From: Marinoscillum sp964351625
Lineage (GTDB): Bacteria; Bacteroidota; Bacteroidia; Cytophagales; Cyclobacteriaceae
Reading direction: 5' to 3'
DNA length: 64,000 bases
Assembly (NCBI GenBank): GCA_964351625.1
Contig: CAYGOV010000005.1
Coordinates: 131,692 to 195,691 of the forward strand
Shown: one piece after another, positions 52,463 through 62,800 of the stretch
How the letters are laid out: the number at the start of each line of letters is the position of its first letter
Numbering within the stretch: position 1 is the first letter of the stretch
Program-made: the position numbers and the translations under genes
The notes under the pieces: model-generated
The model's input: only the letters and a program-made list of their open reading frames with translations
Databases searched by the model: none
Told to the model about the DNA's origin: nothing

Positions 52463-53956
52463 CTAGTCTCTTTTTGGAATCACTATTGTTTGCAAGGCTT
52501 GTGCAGATATATGAAATCTGGAACTATTTTCACCCAAATTAAAAGAAATTTCTTTGCCCTTCTCAGACATATTTAAAATTATCAAGATAATAGAACCATC
52601 TTCATTTTGAACTGCAGTTGTCATCAGCTCTTCATCACTATTGGACCAGCCAATTCGAACAGCATTGGGTCGGATATACCTGCTAAAATGTGAAAGCGTA
52701 TAAAACAGAGGGGTAAAATAAACTTCATCCTTTTCCGGATCAACGATGACTGGTGCGATGCACCAATTACTTGCCCAATTGGGTCCACCCTTTTTATCCA
52801 AAACCATATTCCAATCTACCCAGCCTTCTACCCAATTGTTCATACAGCCGATGATATCCCTAGCGTATCTGTACACTGGCACATACTTGGGATGATCCTT
52901 TTTATCTTCCTCAGGCGCCCAATCCCAACCCCAATCGGTTGCTTCCTTTTTCCAATACCAGTCATCTTCCTGCCAATGTGGAACCTCTGCATCGACGCAC
53001 CCTTCAGTATGAATGATATGTTTCTCTGGCGCTAACTCATGTGTGAAGTTCAAAGATTCTCCCAACCAATCAATAGTGCTGGTATACCAATGCACCGCCG
53101 TACCATAGAGATAAGGTGAGAGCTCCTTATCATTGAGTAACACCTCTGCCCACTCCTCAAGTTCTTCACCTCTGTTTTGATCATAAGCAAGGATTTTCAC
53201 ATCCATGTTACTTTCATGGAGTTTTGGCCCTAGATAATTTTTCACAAAGTCTGCCGTCTCCTCAGGAGTGTAATGCATACTTTCCCAATTGCTATCATTT
53301 CCGAGAGGTTCATTCTCAACTGTAAGTGCCCAAATAGGAATACCTTCATTAGCGTAGGCTTTAATGTATTTCTCGAAATAGAGTGACCAACTTTCGTAAT
53401 ACTTCGGCAACAGCTTTCCACCTTTCCAATCATTGTTGTCTTTCATCCAAGGCGGAGCTGTCCAAGGGGACGCAATAATTTTAAAACCTTCAGAAGATAT
53501 TTTCTGAGCATCCTTGATCATAGGGATCAGATCGTCACGATCCTCATCAATAGAAAAAGACTCCAAAGCTGTATCTCCAGGAATGGAAGCATAAGAATAG
53601 TTGGAAAGTGAAAAGTCACAACTATTGATATGCGTACGAGTTAGGCTGTATTTGGCACCCTTATCCCCAAAATATGCTTCTAAAATTAGTGCACGTTTTT
53701 CGTCACTTAATTGATTCAGCAAGTAAGCAGAAGACTCAGTGAAAGCTCCACCAAAACCCGTGATTTGTTGAAATTTTTGATCGGGGTAAATAGTAATCAT
53801 CGCGGAAGCTTCACCCTCAGATTTAGCTTCGATTTTGGTGAGAGCATTGCCAGCTGCAGAAGTTTCATAGATCTCCAATGCAAGCTCTTTTTTCATAGAG
53901 CAAGAGAATATCGCAATTGCTAAAAATGCTGCAGATAAAAGATCAGTATACTTCAT
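52463..53956 (-). CDS. GH30-family glycosidase lipoprotein
   Basis: A 497-residue lipoprotein (signal MKYTDLLSAAFLAIAIFSC). It is a GH30 (beta/alpha)8 enzyme with a side beta-domain: FQQITGFGGAFTESSAYLL at the start, then SPWTAPPWMKDN, acid/base Glu216 in ALTVENEP, and nucleophile Glu318 in IIHTEGCVD. The sequence fits the GH30 subfamilies 1/3, whose members are beta-glucosidases and endo-beta-1,6-glucanases. In a laminarin locus it would remove beta-1,6 side branches or terminal glucose. It lies 6 bp from the GH16 gene and 10 bp from the phosphorylase gene in one operon. Confidence 0.93.
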   Translation of the reverse strand: MKYTDLLSAAFLAIAIFSCSMKKELALEIYETSAAGNALTKIEAKSEGEASAMITIYPDQKFQQITGFGGAFTESSAYLLNQLSDEKRALILEAYFGDKGAKYSLTRTHINSCDFSLSNYSYASIPGDTALESFSIDEDRDDLIPMIKDAQKISSEGFKIIASPWTAPPWMKDNNDWKGGKLLPKYYESWSLYFEKYIKAYANEGIPIWALTVENEPLGNDSNWESMHYTPEETADFVKNYLGPKLHESNMDVKILAYDQNRGEELEEWAEVLLNDKELSPYLYGTAVHWYTSTIDWLGESLNFTHELAPEKHIIHTEGCVDAEVPHWQEDDWYWKKEATDWGWDWAPEEDKKDHPKYVPVYRYARDIIGCMNNWVEGWVDWNMVLDKKGGPNWASNWCIAPVIVDPEKDEVYFTPLFYTLSHFSRYIRPNAVRIGWSNSDEELMTTAVQNEDGSIILIILNMSEKGKEISFNLGENSSRFHISAQALQTIVIPKRD

Positions 53957-53962
53957 GGGAGG

Positions 53963-55216
53963 CTATTTCAATTCGTAAACCCTCACATAATCTATAATGA
54001 ATTGCTGCGAGGTAATAGACTCATCTAATCCCTTAGCGCCGCCCCATCCGCCACCCATGGCTAGATTTAGGATGATGTTTTGAGGTTTATTGAAAGGCCA
54101 TTCGCGTTCATTGGCATTCTTATCATAGGTGTAATAAACTTCATCATCTACAAGACCCAATATCTCAGTCGGTGACCAAATTACTGCATAAGTGTGAAAT
54201 TGCTCAGTGATGTTTTCAACCTCGCGTGTACTACTGATCTGATTTTCAATCTTAAAATAATAAGCCGGAGTGTGCACGGTAGCATGGGCAATTCCAGTGT
54301 CAGATGTGCTGTCCATCTCATAGCCAACAGTTTCAAGGATATCTATCTCACCACTGTATGGCCAGCTCTTTTCATCTACATAGCTATCGCCAAGGGTCCA
54401 TCCAGCAGCCCAGTTTCCACGTTCCTTTGGCACTTTCGCGCGGAACTCTATTTTTCCATACAAAAAGCTCTCTTTACCGCGAGTGGTCAGTCTAGCTGAT
54501 GTCCAAGGACTTCCTAGATCATCTTTCCTCGCTTCGATTATTAGCATACCAGAATCAATTCTCGCATTTTCCTCACGAGAGTCTGTATAATACTGAAGCT
54601 CATTATTACCCCAGCCCCAATCACCAATATCAAATGTCCACTTAGTCGTATCCAAAGTTTCACCATCAAACTCATCAGACCAAACGACGGACCAATCCTT
54701 GCCGTCCACAGACTGTTCAAAAACCATCGGACTAGCCTTATGAAGTTTCATCAGAGTAAACACCAACTTGCTAATACTAACCGATCCATTCTCGACATGC
54801 AGTTTTATTGGATGCTCACCTTTGGCAAATGGAGCTCCCTCAACTGTCAGCAGATTGGTGCCTTCTTTTAGTTTCCTATTGCCAGTCACGTTGTATGTTC
54901 GCCCTTCGGTGTTGTTGTAATAATCTTCCAACCACAAAATAGTCCCCTCTTCGAGAGCTGTGACAAAAAACTCGAGCCTATATCTGCCAGATTGTGGGAA
55001 TTCCGCTTGGTATGTCAACCAACCTTCTTTCAACAATAGCTTGGAAGATTCTGAAGATTCAATTGGCATGCTTGCTTCTATATATTCAGAAGCATTTAAG
55101 ACCAACGTGCTTGTAGAAGCAACTACATTATTTTCAGATGCTCTATCCTCTTTTTTGGATTCACATGAACTAAGTAAGAATATTACAACTCCTACTAAAT
55201 ATAGATTCTTAAACAT
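53963..55216 (-). CDS. GH16 beta-glucanase lipoprotein with N-terminal CBM-like domain
   Basis: A 417-residue lipoprotein (MFKNLYLVGVVIFLLSSC, lipobox Cys18). Residues about 40-160 form a CBM6-like sandwich (YIEASMPIESSESSKLLLKE, GRYRLEFFVTALEEGTILWL). The GH16 jelly roll (about 175-417) has WSDEFDGETLDTTKWTF, WGWGNNELQYYTD, and the catalytic GEIDILE with nucleophile Glu290 and acid/base Glu295. The extra residue in the EIDILE spacing marks the laminarinase-type group (GH16_3), which cuts beta-1,3-glucan. Only 3 bp separate it from the MFS gene upstream. Confidence 0.94.
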   Translation of the reverse strand: MFKNLYLVGVVIFLLSSCESKKEDRASENNVVASTSTLVLNASEYIEASMPIESSESSKLLLKEGWLTYQAEFPQSGRYRLEFFVTALEEGTILWLEDYYNNTEGRTYNVTGNRKLKEGTNLLTVEGAPFAKGEHPIKLHVENGSVSISKLVFTLMKLHKASPMVFEQSVDGKDWSVVWSDEFDGETLDTTKWTFDIGDWGWGNNELQYYTDSREENARIDSGMLIIEARKDDLGSPWTSARLTTRGKESFLYGKIEFRAKVPKERGNWAAGWTLGDSYVDEKSWPYSGEIDILETVGYEMDSTSDTGIAHATVHTPAYYFKIENQISSTREVENITEQFHTYAVIWSPTEILGLVDDEVYYTYDKNANEREWPFNKPQNIILNLAMGGGWGGAKGLDESITSQQFIIDYVRVYELK

Positions 55217-55219
55217 TGA

Positions 55220-56779
55220 TTATTTGATTAGTATTTTTTCCAATTCTTCTAATGACTTACCCTTGGTTTCTGGTACAATAGCTCCAACGAAAAGCAATCC
55301 AAAACCTGCAAAAAGGCCGTAAATAAGGAATGTGGTCGCACTTCCAAAGGTTGCCAACTCCCAAGGGAAAACAAGTTGTACAATAAAACTGATCCCAGAG
55401 TTTACAAAACCTGCAAATGATATGGCAATTCCTTTAATCCGCATTGGGAAAAGTTCCGAGAACAGCACCCACATCACAGGTCCCAATGATATTGCAAATG
55501 AGGCCACAAAGCCCAGAATCCCAACCAAGATGAGCATTGGGTTCATTTTAATTGAAGCAGTGATAAGTTGAGACTCGTATTGCTGGGCGACTTGAAGTCC
55601 GAGAATACTTATTGTCGCTTCTTTGAATTCCACATCACTTTCATAGGTAGTATTAACAAGACTAGTAAGATCTAACTCCTGAACTTCAGCAGGTAGTGTT
55701 ACGATGGTTTCATCAGTCAATGTATAAGTAGCATCCGAAAAACCGTAAGAAAGCAATAACATAGTGATTGTAATACCAGCCAATCCAATAATTAGAAGTG
55801 GTTTGCGGCCGAGTCTATCCACAAAGAATATAGCCAAAACTGTAAAAACCAGGTTCACTAGCCCTACTAAAATCGCCTGAATGAAAGAAGCATCTGTTCC
55901 GATACCAGATTGTTCAAAAATCATCGGAGCATAGAAAAAGACTGAGTTAATACCCGTAATCTGCTGAAGTATAGCCACGCCCAACCCTATGGCCAAAACA
56001 AGCTTCATAGCAGGTTTAAACAGCTCCTTAAAAGAGACTTTCTCCTTATTCTTATCTGCTTCAATTGCCGCCAAAGCATTTTTTACCTGAGTGTCTGCCT
56101 CAGCTTCATCTGTGATTTTGTGAAAAATCAAACGAGCCTCTTCTGACTTGTTTTTCATAATCAACCACCTCGGGCTTTCTGGAACAAAGAAGAGAAACAA
56201 GAAATACAGCACTGCTGGAAGTGCTTCTAAACCCAGCATCCAACGCCAGTTATGCTCACCTAATCCTATAGCTGCTGCCCAAGAGGCATCTGATTGACCC
56301 CATTTCAGAATAAGATAATTAGTGAAAAATGCAGCAGAGATACCAATAACAATATTGAGCTGATTGAAAGAAACCAAAGTGCCTCGACGAGATGGAGGTG
56401 CTATCTCAGCAATATACATTGGTGCAAGTATCAAAGAAATCCCTACACCAATGCCACCCAACATTCGAGCTACTACCAAAGTGATGAAATCAGGAGCAAT
56501 GGCAGATGCAAGAGCAGAAATTGCATAAAGCACAGCGGCATATTTCAATACTTTTCTTCTTCCAAATTTATCACTTAGCGGACCAGCGGCCATCATGGCA
56601 AGGGTCGCTGATAGTGTCAGAGAACTTACTGACCAGCCGAGCTGTAGCTTTGACAAGGCAAAATCGATTTCGATAAACTTAACTACTCCAGAAATCACTG
56701 AAGCGTCAAAACCCATCAAGAATCCACCCAAAGCAACAGTCAGCGCTATTCGTGTAGTGTAAAGATTCTTATTATTCAT
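55220..56779 (-). CDS. Sugar-porter-family MFS transporter
   Basis: A 519-residue inner-membrane transporter of the sugar porter family with 12 predicted helices. Family motifs are AGPLSDKFGRRKVLK, VPESPRWLIMK, QQITGINSVFFYAPMIFE, VDRLGRKPLL, and the C-terminal VPETKGKSLEELE. An extra loop of about 70 residues (after LLSYGFSDATYTL, up to SIKMNPM) separates two C-terminal helices and is longer than in typical bacterial sugar porters. Within the locus it would import glucose or short beta-glucans released in the periplasm. The gene follows the GH-A lipoprotein gene by 36 bp. Confidence 0.93.
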   Translation of the reverse strand: MNNKNLYTTRIALTVALGGFLMGFDASVISGVVKFIEIDFALSKLQLGWSVSSLTLSATLAMMAAGPLSDKFGRRKVLKYAAVLYAISALASAIAPDFITLVVARMLGGIGVGISLILAPMYIAEIAPPSRRGTLVSFNQLNIVIGISAAFFTNYLILKWGQSDASWAAAIGLGEHNWRWMLGLEALPAVLYFLFLFFVPESPRWLIMKNKSEEARLIFHKITDEAEADTQVKNALAAIEADKNKEKVSFKELFKPAMKLVLAIGLGVAILQQITGINSVFFYAPMIFEQSGIGTDASFIQAILVGLVNLVFTVLAIFFVDRLGRKPLLIIGLAGITITMLLLSYGFSDATYTLTDETIVTLPAEVQELDLTSLVNTTYESDVEFKEATISILGLQVAQQYESQLITASIKMNPMLILVGILGFVASFAISLGPVMWVLFSELFPMRIKGIAISFAGFVNSGISFIVQLVFPWELATFGSATTFLIYGLFAGFGLLFVGAIVPETKGKSLEELEKILIK

Positions 56780-56815
56780 AATCTAAATTTTAGTGGTTGG
56801 TATAGGTCGACTACA

Positions 56816-58132
56816 TCAATTAGCTTCTACATAAAAAGGTATGTTGGCGTGTGCAGCATGTCCTTTTTGATCGTATGCATAAAAGAAAAGTCGGTAAGAT
56901 CCTGGTTTATCAGGAGCTATTAATTTAATAGTTCTGTTGTTTACATTATCAACTACACCTTCGATAGTTGGAGGTACTTCTTCACGATCACCACCACTTT
57001 TCAGATCGGTAGTCTCCTCTTGCACCTCCCATACAAATTGCAAATCATCGTCATCTCTATCTGTCACTTCCGCTATGGCTTCATAATCCTTTCCCGGAAT
57101 GAGACGTATATTATCAAAAGCATTTTTACTGTCTAAAAGTACATTTTGAAGTTCAGGAGAAACGTTATCAGGATACTCATCGTTCCAAACTTTGTGCATG
57201 GCGTCTACGCTTGGAGTCTCCTCACCTGTTTGTAAAAACATACCAAACCATGTGGGTGTTCTTTCCTGCTTTTGACCCCACAGAAATACATATGAACCTA
57301 AACATTGATCCATCATTGGTGCAATAGCCTGTTGATAACGTTCGTAATAATTAGATCCTTTCAATGTGCTATTTTGCTCAATTGGTGCTCCCCATTCAGT
57401 GAGCGCCACTTCCCAGTATCCTGTCGCTCCCCACTCAGTTACCATGAAAGGCTTTGTCCATCCAGACTCCTCTATGTACTTCGGCAATAGAACAATGTCA
57501 CCATATAGCTGCACACTTAGAAAATCAAGATCAGGGGCGTGGCTTTTAATCACATCTACTAATTCCTTATTCAAACCAGCTACAGTCGTAGTAGTTGGAT
57601 GATTAGGATCTATTTCATGAATCATCTTTGAAATATCATTAACAGCATCATAAACTTTGGGATTCGAGTAATGATGATTCAACTCATTCCCAATAATCCA
57701 AGAAAGTACTGCAGGGTGATTTTTAAACTTTTCAACTTCTTTAGTCAACTTTTCTAGTTGTGCCTGAACAGCCGCTTCATCATTGTAATCAAACCCATGT
57801 CGCTCACTGCCAACTTCGAGACACAATGAAACTGTGATACCTAGAGCCTGGGCTTTATCCAGTGTCCTATTAGCATCATTAGTTCTCCAATTACGGATAG
57901 AGTTACCTCCATGAGCTGCCAATTTTTCCATTGACCCAAACTCTAAGCCTGCACCTTTTAAAAGGTATGGTTTACCGTCTCTCACCAAACTAAAACCTCG
58001 ATCATTCTTTACTATCTCAACTTTTACCGCTTGTGTTTCAGCATCAAGTTCACTACCTCTAGTATGGCTACAACCATAAATGGCGGTCATTACCAAAAAA
58101 CCAGAAATAACAATTAGCCAATTTCTTTTCAT
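56816..58132 (-). CDS. Clan GH-A glycosidase lipoprotein (GH158- or GH2-like)
   Basis: A 438-residue lipoprotein. The start at 58132 gives MKRNWLIVISGFLVMTAIYGC (signal, Cys21). The TIM barrel (about 45-320) has acid/base Glu150 in WIIGNELNHHY and nucleophile Glu233 in FMVTEWGATGYW, 83 residues apart. A C-terminal Ig-like domain (about 340-438) follows. The size and barrel-plus-Ig layout resemble GH158 endo-beta-1,3-glucanases of laminarin loci; automated pipelines often call such proteins GH2 TIM-barrel. Family assignment is inferred. It is separated from susD by a 172-bp gap holding a strong hairpin. Confidence 0.82.
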   Translation of the reverse strand: MKRNWLIVISGFLVMTAIYGCSHTRGSELDAETQAVKVEIVKNDRGFSLVRDGKPYLLKGAGLEFGSMEKLAAHGGNSIRNWRTNDANRTLDKAQALGITVSLCLEVGSERHGFDYNDEAAVQAQLEKLTKEVEKFKNHPAVLSWIIGNELNHHYSNPKVYDAVNDISKMIHEIDPNHPTTTTVAGLNKELVDVIKSHAPDLDFLSVQLYGDIVLLPKYIEESGWTKPFMVTEWGATGYWEVALTEWGAPIEQNSTLKGSNYYERYQQAIAPMMDQCLGSYVFLWGQKQERTPTWFGMFLQTGEETPSVDAMHKVWNDEYPDNVSPELQNVLLDSKNAFDNIRLIPGKDYEAIAEVTDRDDDDLQFVWEVQEETTDLKSGGDREEVPPTIEGVVDNVNNRTIKLIAPDKPGSYRLFFYAYDQKGHAAHANIPFYVEAN

Positions 58133-58254
58133 AATAACAGTATGTATTGTATTCAGCAATTTCCCTTATCTGTTGTTAGCGGATAGTTAAGCGCAGTTCC
58201 ATCAGCTCCTAGATTAAACTCTATAGGATTGAAAGAAAAAATAGAGAAGGATTT

Positions 58255-58294
58255 GGACAGCTACTGTATTAACTAAACAAATCAGTAGCTGTCC
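58255..58294 (-). terminator. Strong hairpin after susD, possible intra-operon attenuator
   Basis: GGACAGCTACTG (58255-58266) pairs perfectly with CAGTAGCTGTCC (58283-58294), 12 bp with a 16-nt loop, starting 10 bp after the susD stop. On the minus strand a run of six T follows about 15 nt later. It could act as a partial terminator or protect the 3' end of a susCD mRNA. Confidence 0.6.
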
Positions 58295-58304
58295 TTCCTT
58301 TTAA

Positions 58305-59858
58305 TTAATTGTATCCTACGTTCTGCTTAAGTGTGCCTGCAGATAAATCAATTTCAACTTGCGGTATCGGCAAAAAGCCTTTGGTTGTCGAATTGTAAGT
58401 GACATCATAAACTTCACTAGGTCCTGTATAATTTGGACCCACTATGCCTACAGTTGTAAGTTCCGATTGAGCTACTGCTTGTCCTCTGCGCAATACATCA
58501 AAATACCTAAGCCCTTCGCTAGAAAGTTCCATACGTCGCTCATTAAATAAAGCATCTTCTGTATAAGCTGATAGAGCTGCTAAACCTACACGCGCCCTTA
58601 CCCGATTGATATAAGCTACATCTCCACTTAGCTCTGCAGCCATTAGTAAAACATCTGCAAAACGTATTGCACGATAGTTGGTCAAATTGTGTAACTCAGG
58701 TGTGCCTACAGTCCCACGATCAATAAGTTTAGTAGTGTATTTAGCTGAATAATAACCAGTATACTGAAATGAAGCAGTATTGAGTGATGTACCACTTTCA
58801 GCAAGTAATGCCGCTTGGGTAAGAATAGTCGAAGCCTGACGTGGATCTCCATTCATATCCTGAAATAACTTATGAGAAGGTATCGCAAATGCCCAACCTC
58901 TATAGTAAATAGTAGATCCCGCTATTCTAGGTCCCATCATCTGAGCTGCTAGGTTACCTTCAACATATTGTTCTGAACCCCAGTCTCCTTGAACAGGCTC
59001 ACCTGCATAAGAAACTTCAAATACACTCTCTATTCCAAACTCCTCTGCCCCTGTGAATATATCAGCATAATTAGCAACTAAATCATGGCCACTATTAGCT
59101 ATTAAATCTTCAAGTTGAGCCAAAACGTATGCTTGATCTATATTGGTACCGTTGGCATTCATTCCAGTTCCATAGACTCCATCTTCAAACAAGTAAACTC
59201 TTGCTAATAAAGCTTGAGCCGCCCATTTAGTTGCTCTTCCTTTTACAGCAGGAACTGCCGGAAGTCCTGCTATAGCATCTACCAAATCTGATGCAATTAG
59301 GTTATAAACTTCAGCAGGAGACACTTGTGAAACATTTGCTTCTGATGGACTTTGAGGTTCGGTTGGTAAAACTATGTTCTCAAAGAATCTCACTTGCTCA
59401 AAGTAGAAATAAGCTCTTAGAAATTTAGCCTCAGCTATTACTAATGATCTAAATTCTTCAGTCGTATTCTCAAGTACTTCAGCGTTTTTTATAGTGAAGT
59501 TGGCTCGGTAAATCCCGTAATAATTTCGTTTCCATAGAGAATGTACCACATCATTCGCACTAGAAATGCTGAAACGATTGAATTCGTCTTCCTCCGCACC
59601 ATCACCAGCATCTTGCCCTCCAGCATATGCATCATCAGAAAGAATTTCCGAAAGAACTAAAAATGGAGACCATGCAAGATCATAACCTTTTTGATGTCCC
59701 AAAACATCATAAGTTGCGATTAATGACTCCATCACTTGACTTTCCGTCTTGAAATAAACAGAAGACAAAAGAGTTCCTTTAGGTGAAGTCTCTAAGAATT
59801 CTTCGGAGCAAGCAGAAAGCGTTACTGCCGTTATGAATATGAAAATAAGTTTTTTCAT
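58305..59858 (-). CDS. susD: SusD/RagB-family glycan-binding lipoprotein
   Basis: A 517-residue outer-membrane lipoprotein (MKKLIFIFITAVTLSAC, lipobox Cys17) that forms the lid on the SusC barrel and captures oligosaccharides. The N terminus EEFLETSPKGTLLSSVYFKT and the TPR-rich core (AKFLRAYFYFEQVRFFENI, RATKWAAQALLARVYLFED) are typical. The C-terminal SusD block RVRARVGLAAL, NERRMELSSEGLRYFDVLRR and GFLPIPQVEIDL is complete. It follows susC by 19 bp. The ligand is not readable from the sequence; the neighbouring enzymes suggest beta-glucan. Confidence 0.96.
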   Translation of the reverse strand: MKKLIFIFITAVTLSACSEEFLETSPKGTLLSSVYFKTESQVMESLIATYDVLGHQKGYDLAWSPFLVLSEILSDDAYAGGQDAGDGAEEDEFNRFSISSANDVVHSLWKRNYYGIYRANFTIKNAEVLENTTEEFRSLVIAEAKFLRAYFYFEQVRFFENIVLPTEPQSPSEANVSQVSPAEVYNLIASDLVDAIAGLPAVPAVKGRATKWAAQALLARVYLFEDGVYGTGMNANGTNIDQAYVLAQLEDLIANSGHDLVANYADIFTGAEEFGIESVFEVSYAGEPVQGDWGSEQYVEGNLAAQMMGPRIAGSTIYYRGWAFAIPSHKLFQDMNGDPRQASTILTQAALLAESGTSLNTASFQYTGYYSAKYTTKLIDRGTVGTPELHNLTNYRAIRFADVLLMAAELSGDVAYINRVRARVGLAALSAYTEDALFNERRMELSSEGLRYFDVLRRGQAVAQSELTTVGIVGPNYTGPSEVYDVTYNSTTKGFLPIPQVEIDLSAGTLKQNVGYN

Positions 59859-59877
59859 GATAGTTCTGATTATTTAA

Positions 59878-62800
59878 TTAAAACGTGATTGAAGTACCAA
59901 TTCTGAATGTTCGTGCTTGAGGATAGATACCTCGATCAATACCCATGTCTCTTACGCTAGAAACACCTGAGCCACCAAAATCAACTGGTGCCCCAACTTC
60001 AGGATCTGGACCGCTGTATTTAGTGAAGGTCGCCAGATTTTCCAATGACACATATACTCTCCAATTGCCACACTGAATCTTATCTAGGAACTTACTTGGA
60101 ACACTATATCCAAATTGCACATTCCTTATTCTTACAAATGATCCATTTTCTATATTCAACAAGTCATTAGCTCTTGTGTAATTCTCATTTGGATCACTTG
60201 TAGTAAATCTTGGTACTGTGGTTGAAGGATTTTCAGCTGTCCATCTGTCAAGCATCCAAGTCTGCTTATTGGATGATTTAATATCTGGTCTATTGATACC
60301 ATTGAAAATTTCATTTCCAAATTGACCGATGATAAGCGCTGAAAAGTCAAAGTTCTTATAGTCCATTGATAGATTAGAACCAAAAGTCCAATCAGGTATT
60401 GGGCTACCAAGCGATGTTCTATCTGCATCAGAAATAGCCCCATCACCATTGGTATCTACATATCGAATATCTCCAGGTTTTGCATTTGGCTGTATTGGAT
60501 CACCATTGCTGCTTATATGTGCGAAAACTTCTTGCTCAGATTGAAAAATTCCATCAGTTTTGAATCCAAAAAAGCTAGTCACAGGTTGGCCTTCAATAGT
60601 ACGAGTAACTTCACCCGCTAACGCCCAACTTGCTCCTTGTATAAAACCTGCTTCGTTGGCAACTTCCACCATTGTATTCTTGTTACGTGCCGCATTTAGC
60701 CCTATCGAGTATTTGAAATCATTGATTTGATTTCTCCAGTTTAGAGCCATTTCAAATCCTTCGTTTTCCATCACACCAATATTTGTCCAGCTCAATGGAA
60801 CACCTATACTCGCCAGTCCAATTTCAAGTTGCAAAAGATCCTTAGTGGTCTTTTTATAATAATCAAAAGTACCTGTCAAGCGATCAGAAAAGAAACCTGT
60901 TTCCAATCCAATGTTAAGTTGCTCAGAGGTTTCCCATTTAATATCTTGGTTTTCAACATATGCTGGTATAGCTCCTTGGTTAGCTCCATTTCCGTAATTG
61001 TAGGCGATATTGAAATCAACTACAGCTGCATAAGCAAATGGTCTAATGTTGTCATTACCATTTTGTCCCCAAGAGGTACGCAGTTTGAATAAACTCAGGC
61101 CTGGGATCTCAGGGAAGAATTGCTCATCACTCAGCACCCAGCTAGCTCCAAAAGAGAAGAAATTACCAAAACGATTGTTTGCTCCAAAATTCGATGAACC
61201 ATCTCTTCTGTACGTGGCAGAGAAAGATATACGGTCATTAAAATCATAGAGCAACCTTGAAAACATAGAAGCCCTAAGAACCTCGTATTCATACCCACCA
61301 GTTCTTTGAGTGGAGTCAATTGTAAGATTCAAATAAATCAAATCTTGATTAGTTGGATCAATACCTTGTCCACTACCACCCACATATCTCCCAGTCTGAA
61401 CCAATGTGGACATCCCTGCTAGAATGTTGAATTTATGAGCTCCTACCTTCTTCTCGTAAATAGCAGTATTTTCCATTTGACTCGCAAGATCTCTTTGAAG
61501 ACTACTTGATACCCCCGGAGCATTGGTGTAATTTGTAGTACTGTTCAGGTAAAACTGCTGTGAATAGTTAGCACTTTCATAATAACTCAAATCAATGCTA
61601 TGTGCAGATTTAAGTTTCAATCCTTCAATAGGCTCTACTTCAGCAAAAACACTTCCTAGGACCTGATCCTTATTACCTCTTCCATTTTGTAAGGATAGCC
61701 AAGCCAATGGGTTGACCACCTCTCCTCGAACATTATTAGAAATAGCATAAGCAACACCATCTCCATTCAAAACATATGGGTTGTTGCCATATCTCAATTG
61801 GTCATTGGCCAGAACATCAGCATCTGTTTCGTATAATGGCGTCAAAGGATCCATATTAAGTGCGCTACTGTAAGGTCCGTTAAAGGATGCATTACTCGCA
61901 ACACCTCTATTTTGTATATGTGCATAAGAAACAGAACTACCCCACTTAAGCCATTCATTGACTGTGAAGTTACCATTGAGGCGGGCCGTAAATCTTTCGA
62001 ATTTTGAGCGATCACCACCAATTACTCCTTCTTGGTTGAAGTAAGAGACACTAGAAGCGAAAGAAGATTTCTCACTACCACCACTTAAAGAAATTTGATG
62101 ACTTTCAATAGGTGCATTGCTTGTGAACAATTGTTTTTGCCAGTCAGTGTCATTGGCAGGAATCTGGTTGGGGTCAAAAAGCTGACCGTTGATATCTTTC
62201 ACGCCACCTTCAGCCATTAATTCAACATATTGTTCAGCATTCAAAAGTTCCACCCTATTTGCTGCGTTTTGCACTCCGCGATAGCCTGAGTATGAAATAG
62301 TTGTCTTACCATCTCCTCCCGTTTTCGTAGTAATAAGAACCACGCCATTTGCAGCTCTAGCTCCATAAATAGATGATGAAGCTGCATCTTTTAGTACTTC
62401 CATAGATTTGATATCACCTGGATTGAGGTTATCAATGCTATTCACGGCAATACCGTCTACGAGATATAAAGGCTCTGAATTGTAGTCAGTACCAATACCA
62501 CGTATCTTTATACTTGGACGCTCTCCAGGTTGTCCAGATTGAGTTTGGACTTGCACACCGGCCGCTTGGCCTTGTAGTGCTTGCTCTACTCTTAGCACTG
62601 GTGTAGAAGTAATTTGATCTGACCCAATACTCGAAATAGCACCAGTCAACACTTTCTTCTTCTGTGTACCATATCCTATAACCACAACTTCTTCTAGCTG
62701 CTCTATATCAGTAGCCAGTGCAATATCGATAGTAGTACTACTCCCTACTGCAATCTCTTGGGTTTCATAACCAATGAACGAGATAATCAGCACGTCTGAC

